Notes under the pieces: generated by a model
The model's input: the letters and a program-made list of their open reading frames with translations, nothing else
The model's database searches: none
Told to the model about the DNA's origin: nothing
Made by a program: the position numbers and the translations under genes
Part shown: piece after piece, positions 26,468 through 36,767 of the stretch
How positions within the stretch are numbered: position 1 is the first letter of the stretch
How the letters are laid out: every line of letters starts with the position of its first letter
Source: JAVKMO01 sp031539345
GTDB lineage: Bacteria; Bacteroidota; Bacteroidia; Chitinophagales; Chitinophagaceae
Assembly (NCBI GenBank): GCA_031539345.1
Contig: JAVKMO010000007.1
Span: 124,001-188,000, forward strand
Direction: 5' to 3'
DNA: 64,000 nt

Positions 26468-28968
26468 GCTGATAAAAATTGTTGAGATGTGAGTAAGGTT
26501 TTTATCTGTGATACAACCATTCCAATATCGCCAGCACCAATGGTAATAACCAGTTCAATATCTTTTGCATTAGCTTGTAAATACGGAATGATTTTTGTTT
26601 TATTTAAAACACATTTTTTGTTGTGATTGATTTTTTGCAACAACCATTCACTGGTAATACCATGTATAGGATTTTCTCTTGCAGGATAAATAGGCAATAC
26701 AACAATTCTATCAACTTGCTCTAAAGCACGTGCAAAATCATTTGCATAATCACGCGTACGCGTAAACAAATGGGGTTGAAAAATTGCCGTTATTTTTTTT
26801 TGAGGAAATAGTTTTCTAACAGAATCTACGCAAGCTCTAATTTCTTCTGGATGATGTGCATAATCATCAATATAAACAATTCTTGGAGTATTTACAACAT
26901 ACTGAAATCTCCGCTTTACGCCCTTAAATTGTTTCAAAGTAGATTCAATATGATGGTTGGGGATTTCTAAAATGTTTGCAATGGCAATGCTAGCAAGGCT
27001 ATTTTCTATATTGTAAACGCCCATGTTATTCATGGTTATTTGTAAGACATTTTTTGTATTGACAAATACGTCATAGTTCAAAATGCCATTTTTGATAACG
27101 ATATTTTTTGCACACACATTTGCTGCTTCATTATCTATCGAATAAGTAACACAATTGTACGCAGAGAAATCATAGGCTTGATACAATGAATAAGGCAAGA
27201 AAACACAGCCAGATGAAGAGAGCTGATTGAGAAATTTAAAATAATGCGACACCATGTTTTGTTTTGTTCCATACACTTCTAAATGGTCTGCGTCTAATGC
27301 CGTTACAACAATCAAATGTGGCGTGAGTTGAAGAAAACTTTTATCAAATTCGTCAGCTTCAATCACATTGATTGCAGATGTTTTATGCTCTAAATAATTC
27401 GTGTTATAGTTCAGCATCGTTCCTCCAACATACGCATTACAACCACCATTGTGATAAAGCAAATGTGCCGTCATTGCACTTACGCTGGTTTTTCCATGTG
27501 TACCAGCAATGCAAATATTAAATCCATTTTTTGTAATTAATCCTAAAAATTGACTGCGTTTAATGAGCGGATAATCTTTACTCATAAAAAAATTCAATAG
27601 CGGAGAATGAATGGGAATAGCTGGCGTATAAATAACACAATCAAGATACATAGGCAATTTATGGAGGCTTTCATCATACATAATTTTTACGCCTAAACTT
27701 TCTAAATAAATTGTATCATCACTTTTCGTTTTATCATAGCCATAGACTTTCATCTTTTTAGACAAACAATACTTCACCAAATTCGTCATACCTGCACCGC
27801 CAATTCCAATAAAATAAATGCTTTGAATTCTGTCTAATACAAGTGCTTTTTTTTTCATTAAAAGCAAAATATTTTCAACAATTTTGATGTCTGCATTCAA
27901 TACACTGTGTGATAAAATTTGATTTTTTAGTTCTTTTAATCCATCTTCATCAACGAGCATTTTTTTAAGAAGTGGAAATAATTGTTGTTGAACATCTTTA
28001 TCATCAACCATCAAAGCCGCGTTTGTTTGTACTAAGGCTTGAGCATTTTTTGTTTGATGATCTTCTGCTGCATAAGGATAAGGAATAAAAATCACTGGCT
28101 TTCCAATTGTGCTTAATTCTGCAACAGATAAGGCTCCTGCTCTTGAAATAATAATATCTGCCGCAGCATAAGCAGAATCCATTTGGGCGACAAATTCATG
28201 AATGACAATATTATCATGGCTCATTTTTTTAATTGTTGCATAATGCGCATAATCCTTTCCGCATTGCCATATCAACTGTAATTCATTTTGACGGAAGAAA
28301 TCAAGATTCACAAAAATCGCTTGATTGATGCTTTTGCTTCCCAAACTTCCGCCAATAACAAGAATGGTTTTTTTTGTTGTATGTGTAAAACCAAAGTGCA
28401 GAAGAGCATCATTTTTATAAATCGTATGAGCTTGTTTGATGACTTGTCGCAAAGGGTTTCCAGAGAAAATAATTTTATGTTTATAGAAATATTTTTCCAT
28501 TCCTCTATAAGCGACAAAAACTAAATCGGCACGTTTTGATAAACGCAAATTACTTTTGCCAACAATAGAATTTTGTTCGTGTATGGCGGTTGGTATCTTT
28601 AAAAATTGTGCCATACGCACAACAGTAAAACTTGCATATCCACCAAAACCCATCACCAAATTAGGTTTAAATTGTTTGATGATGCGATAAGACGACACTA
28701 AACTTTTTAAGAGTTTATACGGCAAAAACAAATTTTTCCACCAATGAGTTCGATTGAATCCTACGATGTCTAAGCCTACAATATCAAATCCTGCTTGAGG
28801 AATTTTTTCCATCTCCATTTTATTCTTAGCACCAACAAATAAAATCTCTACGTTGGGATACGATTGTTTAAGCTGCATAGCAACAGCAAGAGCAGGAAAA
28901 ATATGCCCTCCCGTTCCTCCAGCAGAAAGAATAACTTTTAATGTAGGCGTTTTAGTCTGTGGCTTCAT
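26464..28968 (-). CDS. murG-murC: MurG-MurC fusion protein (lipid II-forming glycosyltransferase plus UDP-MurNAc:L-alanine ligase)
   Basis: 834 residues from the ATG at 28968; the frame opens upstream to 29037, but that would add 23 residues before the natural MurG start. Residues 1-370 are a full-length MurG: SAGGTGGH at 15-22, HEQNSIVG, and the donor-sugar region SRAGALSVAELSTIGKP. Residues 371-834 are a full-length MurC: GIGGAGMTNLV, the ATP site AGTHGKTSV, EADEFDKSFL, and YIDDYAHHPEEI. No stop lies between them; an ATG at 27858 marks where MurC would normally begin, preceded by TTA, one base from TAA. The steps are the last cytoplasmic transfer (MurG) and the first Mur ligation (MurC). 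It could be a true fusion, a stop-loss variant, or a sequence error; internal initiation at 27858 could also give free MurC. Confidence 0.9.
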   Translation of the reverse strand: MKPQTKTPTLKVILSAGGTGGHIFPALAVAMQLKQSYPNVEILFVGAKNKMEMEKIPQAGFDIVGLDIVGFNRTHWWKNLFLPYKLLKSLVSSYRIIKQFKPNLVMGFGGYASFTVVRMAQFLKIPTAIHEQNSIVGKSNLRLSKRADLVFVAYRGMEKYFYKHKIIFSGNPLRQVIKQAHTIYKNDALLHFGFTHTTKKTILVIGGSLGSKSINQAIFVNLDFFRQNELQLIWQCGKDYAHYATIKKMSHDNIVIHEFVAQMDSAYAAADIIISRAGALSVAELSTIGKPVIFIPYPYAAEDHQTKNAQALVQTNAALMVDDKDVQQQLFPLLKKMLVDEDGLKELKNQILSHSVLNADIKIVENILLLMKKKALVLDRIQSIYFIGIGGAGMTNLVKYCLSKKMKVYGYDKTKSDDTIYLESLGVKIMYDESLHKLPMYLDCVIYTPAIPIHSPLLNFFMSKDYPLIKRSQFLGLITKNGFNICIAGTHGKTSVSAMTAHLLYHNGGCNAYVGGTMLNYNTNYLEHKTSAINVIEADEFDKSFLQLTPHLIVVTALDADHLEVYGTKQNMVSHYFKFLNQLSSSGCVFLPYSLYQAYDFSAYNCVTYSIDNEAANVCAKNIVIKNGILNYDVFVNTKNVLQITMNNMGVYNIENSLASIAIANILEIPNHHIESTLKQFKGVKRRFQYVVNTPRIVYIDDYAHHPEEIRACVDSVRKLFPQKKITAIFQPHLFTRTRDYANDFARALEQVDRIVVLPIYPARENPIHGITSEWLLQKINHNKKCVLNKTKIIPYLQANAKDIELVITIGAGDIGMVVSQIKTLLTSQQFLSA

Positions 28969-30220
28969 GGCTTGCAGGTTGTTGAATAGAAATGGGCTGT
29001 TGAACGATTGGTTCTGTTTTTTGAATATGTTTTGCAACGCTTAAAATAACACCAATACCAAAGCACGATGTGAGGTACGATGTTCCTCCCATACTAATCA
29101 GTGGCAGCGTAACGCCTGTGTTAGGAATAAGATTGACGTTGACACCAATATTCACCAATGCTTGAAATACTAAAGAAATACTCAAACCGACAACGACAAA
29201 ACCACCAAAAGCATAGGTGCATTGATGAAAAATTTTTACGCTTCGATAGAAGAAAAAAAGATACAGTCCTAAAATTACAATTGCACCAACAAGTCCATAT
29301 TCTTCTATCCAAATAGAATACACATAATCCGCATAAGATGAAGGCAAGAAATATCGTTGCTCACTATTGCCAGGACCAACGCCAATCAATCCTCCTTTTG
29401 CAATAGCAATATTGGCCTGCTGAATTTGATAATTCTGAGATTGCTTGTCATCGTAGATATATCCTTGAACACGTTTTATCCATGTTGGCAAACGGCTCAC
29501 TTGAAAAATTGTTGGCAAGGGTTTTGATTGCTGATGTTCTTTATCATAAAAATAAACAGAAAATAAAAGAATGATCGTAAGCGGCAGAATAAATACAATG
29601 CCTATGGTATAAATCAAATATTTGATTTGTACACGACCAATAAATAAAAGCAATAAACCGTTAATAGAAATAAGCAATGCCGTTGATAAATTTTCTGGCA
29701 TAATACAAACCGACATAATAAAAATCGGCACAATGAGGGTTTGAAAAAAGTCTTTATAGGACGAGAACTCTTTTTGATTTTGAGATATTTTTTTCGACAA
29801 AAATAAAACAACGGCAATTTTTGCTAAATCACTGGGTTGAAATTTAATATGCAAAAGCGGAATATCTAACCATCTTTTTGCTCCATTAATTTCAATGCCA
29901 AAAAATAAAGTTAAAATGAGTAAGCCAATGCATATCCAATAAAATGAAAAAGCGTATTTTAAATAAATGAGATAATCGAGGCGATGCGTAATATAGACAA
30001 TACAAAATCCAAGTGAAATCATTCCTAATTGCGTGATTAAAAATTTACTACTTGTTTGTGTTGTACTCAAAAGCATAGAACCTGCAGCCGAATAAACAAT
30101 CAAAATAGAAAACAGCCATAATAACACAACAATCCACCAGATAGTTTTATCACTTTCTTGTGCATTGCTCTGAAAGACGCGGAACGGATTTTTTAGTCGT
30201 AATAAACTCAAGAACATCAT
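28952..30220 (-). CDS. ftsW: Peptidoglycan glycosyltransferase FtsW
   Basis: 422 residues with about ten membrane segments, SEDS family. FtsW polymerises lipid II at the septum with the class B PBP FtsI, encoded upstream. Signatures: GAKRWLDI near 115, KIAVVLFLSK, VGPGNSEQRYFLPSSYADYVYSIWIEEYGLVGA at about 285-320, and PNTGVTLPLISMGGTS near 375. Its end overlaps the murG ATG by 17 bases, and its start abuts the murD stop. Confidence 0.95.
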   Translation of the reverse strand: MMFLSLLRLKNPFRVFQSNAQESDKTIWWIVVLLWLFSILIVYSAAGSMLLSTTQTSSKFLITQLGMISLGFCIVYITHRLDYLIYLKYAFSFYWICIGLLILTLFFGIEINGAKRWLDIPLLHIKFQPSDLAKIAVVLFLSKKISQNQKEFSSYKDFFQTLIVPIFIMSVCIMPENLSTALLISINGLLLLFIGRVQIKYLIYTIGIVFILPLTIILLFSVYFYDKEHQQSKPLPTIFQVSRLPTWIKRVQGYIYDDKQSQNYQIQQANIAIAKGGLIGVGPGNSEQRYFLPSSYADYVYSIWIEEYGLVGAIVILGLYLFFFYRSVKIFHQCTYAFGGFVVVGLSISLVFQALVNIGVNVNLIPNTGVTLPLISMGGTSYLTSCFGIGVILSVAKHIQKTEPIVQQPISIQQPASHEATD

Positions 30221-31570
30221 TTACAATTCGTTTACTGCGTTTTTAAATTGGTTGCCTCTATCTTCAAAATTTTGAAACAAATCAAAACTCGCACACGCAG
30301 GGCTTAATAAAACAACATCGCCTTGTTGTGAAATTTGATATGCCTTTGTTAAAACAGATTTAATATTATCCATGTCATAAACAGGAAGAGTGTCAGAAAA
30401 AAAATCAACAATTTTTGCATTGTCTTTTCCCAAACAAATAATGGCTTTCACTTTTTCTTGTACTAAGCTTTTGATAAAAGTATAGTCATTGCCTTTATCT
30501 ATTCCCCCTAAAATGAGAATCGTTGGTTTTGTTATGCTTTCTAAAGCATACCAAGTTGAATTGATATTTGTTGCTTTACTATCATTGATATATTCAACAC
30601 CACGAATAAGGGCAACGCTTTCCATTCTATGGGGTAAATTTTTAAAAGATTGTAAGGCTTGTCTAATTGTATGGCTACGCACTCCCATCACTTTTGCACT
30701 TAGGGTTGCTGCGAGCATATTATAGGCATTGTGTTTTCCTCGTAGAGGCAAAGAATGCAAATCCATATCTGTTGGAATAACTGTTGTGTCTACAGCAGGA
30801 AGCGTCTTGCTGAGTGCTTTTTTGAAAGATTGGTCGTGCATAGTAAATGGAATAAGTTGAGCAGATAACTTGAATTGTTGAAGATGTTTGGTAATCATTT
30901 CGTCATCTTCATTGTAGATAAAAAAATTGTCTTGTGATTGATATTTAGCTATTGCAAATTTAGCGACAGCATAATTTACAAAAGAATATGCGTAACGTTC
31001 TAAATGGTCTTCGGTAATATTTAATAACACAGCAACATCGGGTTGAAAAAAATGAATATCATCTAATTGAAAACTACTCACTTCAACAATGTAATACGGT
31101 TTAGGTGCAAGGGCAATTTGCTTTGCAAATGAGTATCCGACATTACCCACTAAGGCTGCATTGAATTGTGCCGTTAAAAAAATATGATGAATTAACGTTG
31201 TTGTTGTTGTCTTTCCATTTGTTCCTGTAATGGCAATAATTTTTGCATCTTGTTTGTAGCAGTACGCAAAATCAATTTCACTCATAATCGGAATGTTTGC
31301 CTGCCGTATCTTTTGAATTAAAACGTTGCTTTCTGCAATGCCAGGGCTTTTAATCACGAGGTCATAATTCAAAATTTGTTCAACTCTGTTGCCTTGTTCT
31401 GAAAATGGAATTTGAGCTTCCTTTAATTCTTTTTTACGGTCTTTGCGAATTTCTTTTTCATCTAAAACAAAAACTTCATGCCCTTTTTGTTTTGCCAATA
31501 AGGCAACACCAATGCCACTTTCCGCAGCACCAAGAACAAGTATTGTTTTATAGAAAGAAATGTGATTCAC
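30221..31570 (-). CDS. murD: UDP-N-acetylmuramoylalanine--D-glutamate ligase
   Basis: 449 residues. Rossmann-like N-terminal domain (LVLGAAESGIGVALLAK), ATP-binding P-loop ITGTNGKTTTT at about 115-125, central NITEDHLERY, and C-terminal domain with HNAYNMLAA and LSPACASFDLFQNFEDRG. Adds D-glutamate to UDP-MurNAc-L-Ala in the cytoplasm. Eight bases after mraY. Confidence 0.96.
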   Translation of the reverse strand: MNHISFYKTILVLGAAESGIGVALLAKQKGHEVFVLDEKEIRKDRKKELKEAQIPFSEQGNRVEQILNYDLVIKSPGIAESNVLIQKIRQANIPIMSEIDFAYCYKQDAKIIAITGTNGKTTTTTLIHHIFLTAQFNAALVGNVGYSFAKQIALAPKPYYIVEVSSFQLDDIHFFQPDVAVLLNITEDHLERYAYSFVNYAVAKFAIAKYQSQDNFFIYNEDDEMITKHLQQFKLSAQLIPFTMHDQSFKKALSKTLPAVDTTVIPTDMDLHSLPLRGKHNAYNMLAATLSAKVMGVRSHTIRQALQSFKNLPHRMESVALIRGVEYINDSKATNINSTWYALESITKPTILILGGIDKGNDYTFIKSLVQEKVKAIICLGKDNAKIVDFFSDTLPVYDMDNIKSVLTKAYQISQQGDVVLLSPACASFDLFQNFEDRGNQFKNAVNEL

Positions 31571-31578
31571 AACTAAAA

Positions 31579-32838
31579 TTATCTAATTTTTAAAGTAATA
31601 ACAGAAAGCACAACGCATAAAATGGCAATAATCCAAAAACGGACAACGATTAAATTTTCGTGATACCCTTTTTTTTGATAATGATGGTGGAGAGGACTCA
31701 TTAAAAATACACGCCTTCCTTCACCATATTTTTTCTTCGTGTATTTAAAATATACGACTTGAATAATGACGCTTAAATTCTCTACTAAAAAAATACCACA
31801 AATAATAGGTATCAATAATTCTTTGCGAATAATAATAGCAAGTGCCGCAATAATTCCTCCGAGTGTAAGGCTGCCTGTATCACCCATAAACACTTTGGCA
31901 GGATATGCGTTATACCACAAAAATCCAACGCAAGCACCAACAAATGAGGCAATAAAAATAGATAGTTCACCAAGATGCGGAATGAACATAATATTCAAAT
32001 AATCAGCATAATTGTAATTGCTACTGACATAAGCAAATATGCCCAACCCCGCACCCATTATGGCTGAAGTGCCTGCTGCTAATCCGTCTAAGCCATCTGT
32101 AAGATTGGCTCCATTTGACACAGCGATAATAATAAACGTAACTACTAAAACATAAACTATCCATGTATAAGGAGCTAAATCTTGAGAAAACATTGTGAGT
32201 AAATCACTATAATTAAACTCATGGTTTTTTTGAAAAGGAATTGTTGTGGCTGGTGATTTTACAGCTTGAAAAGGAATATTGTAAATATAAGTGATGGTGC
32301 TATCAACTTTTTTTTCAACCTTTTGCATACGTGTCAAATGTGGCTGATTAGGAATGTGCCGCAAAATAGTTACATGAGAATTAAAGTATAAAGTAATGCC
32401 CACAATCAACCCTAATCCAATTTGTCCAATGATTTTAAACTTACCCGCAAGTCCAGCTTTATCTTTTTTAAACACTTTAATATAGTCGTCAATAAAACCA
32501 ATAGTACCAAGCCACAGCGTTGATAAAATCATCAAAACAATATACACATTGTGGATTTTTGCAAACAATAAAGTAGGAATAATAATACCCGCAATAATGA
32601 TAACGCCGCCCATTGTCGGTGTTCCGACTTTCGTGTGTTCATTTGTTAAACCAAGTGTTCTAACGGTTTCTCCAATTTGTTTTCTTTGGAGGTAGCGAAT
32701 AATTTTTTTACCAATAAAAATGGTAATCAACAAAGAAACAATTGCTGCAAGCACAGCTCTAAATGTGATGTAATAAATTATTCCTGTTCCGCTTAAAGAA
32801 AATTCGCGTCTTAACCAATCTAAAAGATAATAAAACAT
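31579..32838 (-). CDS. mraY: Phospho-N-acetylmuramoyl-pentapeptide transferase
   Basis: 419 residues, ten membrane segments. MraY makes lipid I from UDP-MurNAc-pentapeptide and undecaprenyl phosphate. Signatures: GTPTMGGVIII, the aspartate pair in GFIDDYIKVF, NGANLTDGLDGLAAG, and the catalytic FMGDTGSLTLGG with SPLHHHYQKKG near the end. Slightly long because of an insertion after residue 165, as is common in Bacteroidota. Confidence 0.97.
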   Translation of the reverse strand: MFYYLLDWLRREFSLSGTGIIYYITFRAVLAAIVSLLITIFIGKKIIRYLQRKQIGETVRTLGLTNEHTKVGTPTMGGVIIIAGIIIPTLLFAKIHNVYIVLMILSTLWLGTIGFIDDYIKVFKKDKAGLAGKFKIIGQIGLGLIVGITLYFNSHVTILRHIPNQPHLTRMQKVEKKVDSTITYIYNIPFQAVKSPATTIPFQKNHEFNYSDLLTMFSQDLAPYTWIVYVLVVTFIIIAVSNGANLTDGLDGLAAGTSAIMGAGLGIFAYVSSNYNYADYLNIMFIPHLGELSIFIASFVGACVGFLWYNAYPAKVFMGDTGSLTLGGIIAALAIIIRKELLIPIICGIFLVENLSVIIQVVYFKYTKKKYGEGRRVFLMSPLHHHYQKKGYHENLIVVRFWIIAILCVVLSVITLKIR

Positions 32839-32848
32839 AAATCGTTAT

Positions 32849-34318
32849 TTATAATTTGTGGTGTTGAAATATTTCTTGAATTTTTTCTTTATCACTAAAA
32901 TGGGTTTTTACTCCTTTTATGTCTTGATAGGTTTCATGCCCTTTACCTGCAACTAACACAATATCACCTGCCTTAGCTTTTGTTAAAGCAACTTGAATTG
33001 CTTTTGTTCTATCCAAAATTGTTTGTGCTTTTTTTTGCAAATCAGATGCTATACCATTCGTCATCTCTTGGATAATTTTTTTCGGATTTTCACTGCGAGG
33101 ATTATCTGATGTGAGTACAACAACATCACTGAAAGTGGCTGCAATACTGCCCATCAAAGGTCTTTTTGTTTTATCTCTATCGCCTCCGCAACCGATAACA
33201 GTATAGACGTTTTGATTTTTTTGCTTCGTTTTACGAATTGTTTTTAACACATTTTCTAAAGCATCTGGCGTATGTGCATAATCAACAATGGCATGTATTT
33301 TATTCTGTGGCGACACCAATAATTCAAACCTTCCATTCGGACTTTTAATCGTAGAAAGCAATTGCAAAATTTCATTTGATTTTTTACCAAGTGAAATAGC
33401 TGTTGCATACACAGCCAATAAATTATACGCATTAAATTCTCCAACCAATTGAAAGTGTGTGGCAACTTGGTTGTTGATACTCAACTCTAATCCCGTTAAA
33501 GCGTTAGTGATTATTTTGCCTTTAAAATTTGCAAGTGTTTGGAGCGAGTAAGTGATTTTTTTTGCTTTTGTATTTTGAAGCATCACGAGACCGCGCTTGT
33601 CATCAATATTGCTAATTGCAAATGCACTTTTAGGCAATGCATCAAACAACATTTTTTTTGCATCAATATAATTCTTGAAATGTTGATGATAGTCTAAATG
33701 GTCATGTGTAATATTTGTAAATACAGCTCCTGAAAATTGAATGCCTGCAATGCGATGTTGATGAATGGCATGAGAACTACATTCCATAAAAACATATTCG
33801 CATTTGGCTTTTTGCATTTGATTGAACAACGAATACAAATTCACAACATCTGGAGTTGTATGTGTCGAAGAAATGGCTTTATGATGAATAAAATTTTGAA
33901 CAGTAGAAAGCAAACCAACTTTGTGTTTCATTTTTTTAAACAATTCAAACAAAATAGTTGCCGTAGAAGTTTTACCATTTGTACCTGTAACCCCTACAAT
34001 CTTTAATCGCTCTGCAACTTTGTCATAATAATTATTCAATATATTGCCAACAGCGATTGCGGCATTTTCTACAAGTACAAAAATTATTTTCTCACTTCTA
34101 TGTTCGGGTAATTGTTCACAAACAATCACGCTTGCACCATTTTGAATTGCTTGAGAAATAAAATCATGTCCATCAACTTTTGTTCCTTTCATCGCAACAA
34201 AAACATCTCCTTTTTTGATGAGCATAGAATTAACCTGAATGTGTTTTATGACAATAGCTTTATCTCCAATAATTTTGGTTACTCGCACTTTGGATAATAT
34301 GTCTGATAATGTTTTCAT
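32849..34318 (-). CDS. murE: UDP-N-acetylmuramoyl-tripeptide synthetase (meso-diaminopimelate-adding type)
   Basis: 489 residues. P-loop VTGTNGKTSTA at about 110; DHLDYH; and the specificity motif TSDNPRSENP near 405, where DNPR goes with enzymes that add meso-diaminopimelate rather than lysine. This agrees with dapF at 47194-48150. Ten bases upstream of mraY and two bases after ftsI. Confidence 0.95.
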   Translation of the reverse strand: MKTLSDILSKVRVTKIIGDKAIVIKHIQVNSMLIKKGDVFVAMKGTKVDGHDFISQAIQNGASVIVCEQLPEHRSEKIIFVLVENAAIAVGNILNNYYDKVAERLKIVGVTGTNGKTSTATILFELFKKMKHKVGLLSTVQNFIHHKAISSTHTTPDVVNLYSLFNQMQKAKCEYVFMECSSHAIHQHRIAGIQFSGAVFTNITHDHLDYHQHFKNYIDAKKMLFDALPKSAFAISNIDDKRGLVMLQNTKAKKITYSLQTLANFKGKIITNALTGLELSINNQVATHFQLVGEFNAYNLLAVYATAISLGKKSNEILQLLSTIKSPNGRFELLVSPQNKIHAIVDYAHTPDALENVLKTIRKTKQKNQNVYTVIGCGGDRDKTKRPLMGSIAATFSDVVVLTSDNPRSENPKKIIQEMTNGIASDLQKKAQTILDRTKAIQVALTKAKAGDIVLVAGKGHETYQDIKGVKTHFSDKEKIQEIFQHHKL

Positions 34319-34319
34319 G

Positions 34320-36368
34320 TTAGCCTAAAATAATTGTAACGAGATTGCCTTTTTGAATTTTTGTTCCCGCAGGAATAGTTTGCTGAACAACAATCCCTGT
34401 TCCTGATAATTGTATGCGTAATCCTAATTTTTCAATGACTTCTAATGCCTTAATCACATTCATGCCAATTAAGTTTGGCATCAATAAATTATGGTTAGTA
34501 GAAAAAAATGTATAAGCAGGGAAAGATTTTTGTTTATTACGATACGTCGATGGATCTTCTTCTATTTTTGTCTCCTCACTAATATCTGTTTGCAAAGCCT
34601 GCGTATTTTCGATTGCCATCAATCTATCCGCAACATTTTTAAACACTGGTGCAGCAACGCTTGCCCCATAATAATTCAATGCTTTAGATTTATTTTTAAT
34701 TACAACAATGCAAGAATACTTGGGGCTTTCTACAGGAAAATAGCCTACAAAAGAAGACATATACGTTGAGTCTTTATAGCCTCTCTGTTTTTCATAAAAT
34801 AAATTTGTGCCTGTTTTACCTGCCACATGATAAAATGATTGACGAAATACTTTTTTTGCTGTTCCAGAATCAACGACATACTGCAATAGAAATTGCAATT
34901 TTTCTAACGTGTTGGGCGAACAAATATTTTTTTCTACAACCGAGGGTTGTATTTCTTGTACAAGCAATCCTTGATTCATAATTTGAGAAACCAAATACGG
35001 TTTCATCATCACTCCATTATTCGCAACGGCATTATATAAATTCAAAGTTTGTAATGGCGTAACTTCAATGCCATAACCAATACTTATCCACGGCAAAGAC
35101 GTAACCTTGCTCCAATATTTTGTTTTAGGAGTAGGAATATTTGGACTTGCTTCTTCTGTGATTAAATCAAAACCCGTTTTTGTTGTAAAATGAATTTGTC
35201 TTAAATGGGCTAAATAACGTTCTGGGTGTTCACGATAAAAATAATTCACTAATCTACTCACGCCCACATTACTACTCATTGCAAACGCATTTTTAACGCT
35301 TGTTTTTTTATAATCATGCTTCTCACTATCATACATTACAATACCCTTTCCATATTCTAATTGCCCCCTATTCAAATCAACTTTGTCATTGATGTTGATC
35401 AAATTATCTTCTAATAAAGCGAGCATAGAAAATAATTTAAACGTGCTGCCTGGTTCGTATCTTTTAATCGCATAGTTGATTAACTCTACATAATCGGTGT
35501 CATTTTTTTGACTTGTCAAATTCACCATGGCTTTAATTTTTCCTGTTGCCACCTCCATCACAATGCAAGTTCCCCACTCGGCTTGTTGTTGTTTCAATTT
35601 AGTTTTCAATGCGGTTTGGGCAATTTCTTGAATGTTCGTACTCAAGGTTGTAATAATGTCTTTTCCATTATTTGCAGTAATGTGATGCCCTTCAATGGGT
35701 GCAAAAGATCCGCCACCGAGATATTTAATTAAACGATAGCCTTCTTCGCCACGCAATACAGAATCATAGGCTTTTTCTAATCCCAAATTCCAGCTTGCAG
35801 AGTCTCTTAAAAACCCAATTGTTCGATTACCTAATTCACCATAAGGATAAACGCGTTTGTTTTTTGCTTCAAAAATAAATCCCGATGCGTATTTGTTTTT
35901 TGCGAGTTGAATAAAAGACAAACTTTTAATTTTTTGAACATTTTGATAATTGACATTGTGCTTAAATAAATAAAACCTCTCTTTCTGTTTATACCCCGCC
36001 GCCAATTCTGCTTTGTAATCAACCTGAGTTTTATCTTTAAATAATTGAGCAAAAGTCATACATAACGAATCCAATTTTTGCTTCCACAACTTACCTTTAT
36101 TGTCTCTCATTTGTTTTGCACCAAAATCAATATAGATGTCATAAGACGGCAATGAAGCACTCAATATATTTCCATCTTCAGAAAAAATTGTTCCTCGTTC
36201 AGACGCAATAGGACGTTTTAAAATATGAAGACTATCAGCATAATTTTTCCAAAAATGTCCATCGACAAATTGAATATTAATGACCTTCCAAATAATCATA
36301 ACACAAAATAAGAGTAGAATGCCTACTACTATTTTGATGCGTATTAAAATTTGGTTTTTAATGTTCAT
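34320..36368 (-). CDS. ftsI: Septal penicillin-binding protein (FtsI/PBP3 type) with PASTA domain
   Basis: 682 residues, class B PBP that cross-links septal peptidoglycan. One N-terminal membrane helix (about 12-28); non-catalytic domain with RGTIFSEDG near 58-66; transpeptidase domain with the serine motif S308-T-F-K311, S365-S-N367 and K518-T-G-T521; then a single C-terminal PASTA domain (about 625-682), which may bind peptidoglycan. Lies between the ftsL-like gene and murE in the dcw cluster and is the partner of FtsW. Confidence 0.95.
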   Translation of the reverse strand: MNIKNQILIRIKIVVGILLLFCVMIIWKVINIQFVDGHFWKNYADSLHILKRPIASERGTIFSEDGNILSASLPSYDIYIDFGAKQMRDNKGKLWKQKLDSLCMTFAQLFKDKTQVDYKAELAAGYKQKERFYLFKHNVNYQNVQKIKSLSFIQLAKNKYASGFIFEAKNKRVYPYGELGNRTIGFLRDSASWNLGLEKAYDSVLRGEEGYRLIKYLGGGSFAPIEGHHITANNGKDIITTLSTNIQEIAQTALKTKLKQQQAEWGTCIVMEVATGKIKAMVNLTSQKNDTDYVELINYAIKRYEPGSTFKLFSMLALLEDNLININDKVDLNRGQLEYGKGIVMYDSEKHDYKKTSVKNAFAMSSNVGVSRLVNYFYREHPERYLAHLRQIHFTTKTGFDLITEEASPNIPTPKTKYWSKVTSLPWISIGYGIEVTPLQTLNLYNAVANNGVMMKPYLVSQIMNQGLLVQEIQPSVVEKNICSPNTLEKLQFLLQYVVDSGTAKKVFRQSFYHVAGKTGTNLFYEKQRGYKDSTYMSSFVGYFPVESPKYSCIVVIKNKSKALNYYGASVAAPVFKNVADRLMAIENTQALQTDISEETKIEEDPSTYRNKQKSFPAYTFFSTNHNLLMPNLIGMNVIKALEVIEKLGLRIQLSGTGIVVQQTIPAGTKIQKGNLVTIILG

Positions 36369-36390
36369 GATAATTGGTTCTTATGAATTA

Positions 36391-36750
36391 TTATTCATTG
36401 GTTAAAGAATCATTTAAAATAATTGGTTGTTGATTCAATGGTTTGAGTTGAAATTTTTGCATTGCAAGAGATAAATTTCCCTGCTTTGTCAAATCTGTCA
36501 ATTCACTTTTATAGATTAAATATTCATACTTCATTTTTGTTACTTCTGCATTGAGTTGATTAATTTTGCGAATTGTTTTTATTGCTCTGTGTCCATTGGC
36601 GATATACAAAAGCAGAAAAAAAACGACCCATAAAATCAAAGCAATATGCTGTTGAAGAAAATCTAATTTGATGTTGTTTAAAAATTCCCATGCTTTAGAT
36701 TGAGGTTTTTCTTGATTTGTTTCTGTTGTTGTATGATTTGTAATATCCAT
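36391..36750 (-). CDS. FtsL-like cell division protein
   Basis: 119 residues: a cytoplasmic N-terminal part, one membrane segment (about 36-53, ALILWVVFFLLLYIANGH), then a periplasmic heptad-rich stretch (IRKINQLNAEVTKMKYEYLIYKSEL) that looks like a short coiled coil. Sequence similarity to FtsL is always weak; the call rests on topology and on the position between rsmH and ftsI, where FtsL is found in almost all dcw clusters. Confidence 0.8.
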   Translation of the reverse strand: MDITNHTTTETNQEKPQSKAWEFLNNIKLDFLQQHIALILWVVFFLLLYIANGHRAIKTIRKINQLNAEVTKMKYEYLIYKSELTDLTKQGNLSLAMQKFQLKPLNQQPIILNDSLTNE

Positions 36751-36767
36751 TATTCAATACTTAAAAT

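Noticed and set aside
26464..28968. The MurG-MurC junction as a frameshift artefact
   Set aside because: Both domains are in the same frame with intact ends, so no indel is needed; only a single stop-to-sense change is. A base error cannot be excluded from sequence alone.
28969..29037. Upstream extension of the MurG-MurC frame
   Set aside because: It lies inside ftsW and precedes the conserved MurG start by 23 residues without family similarity.
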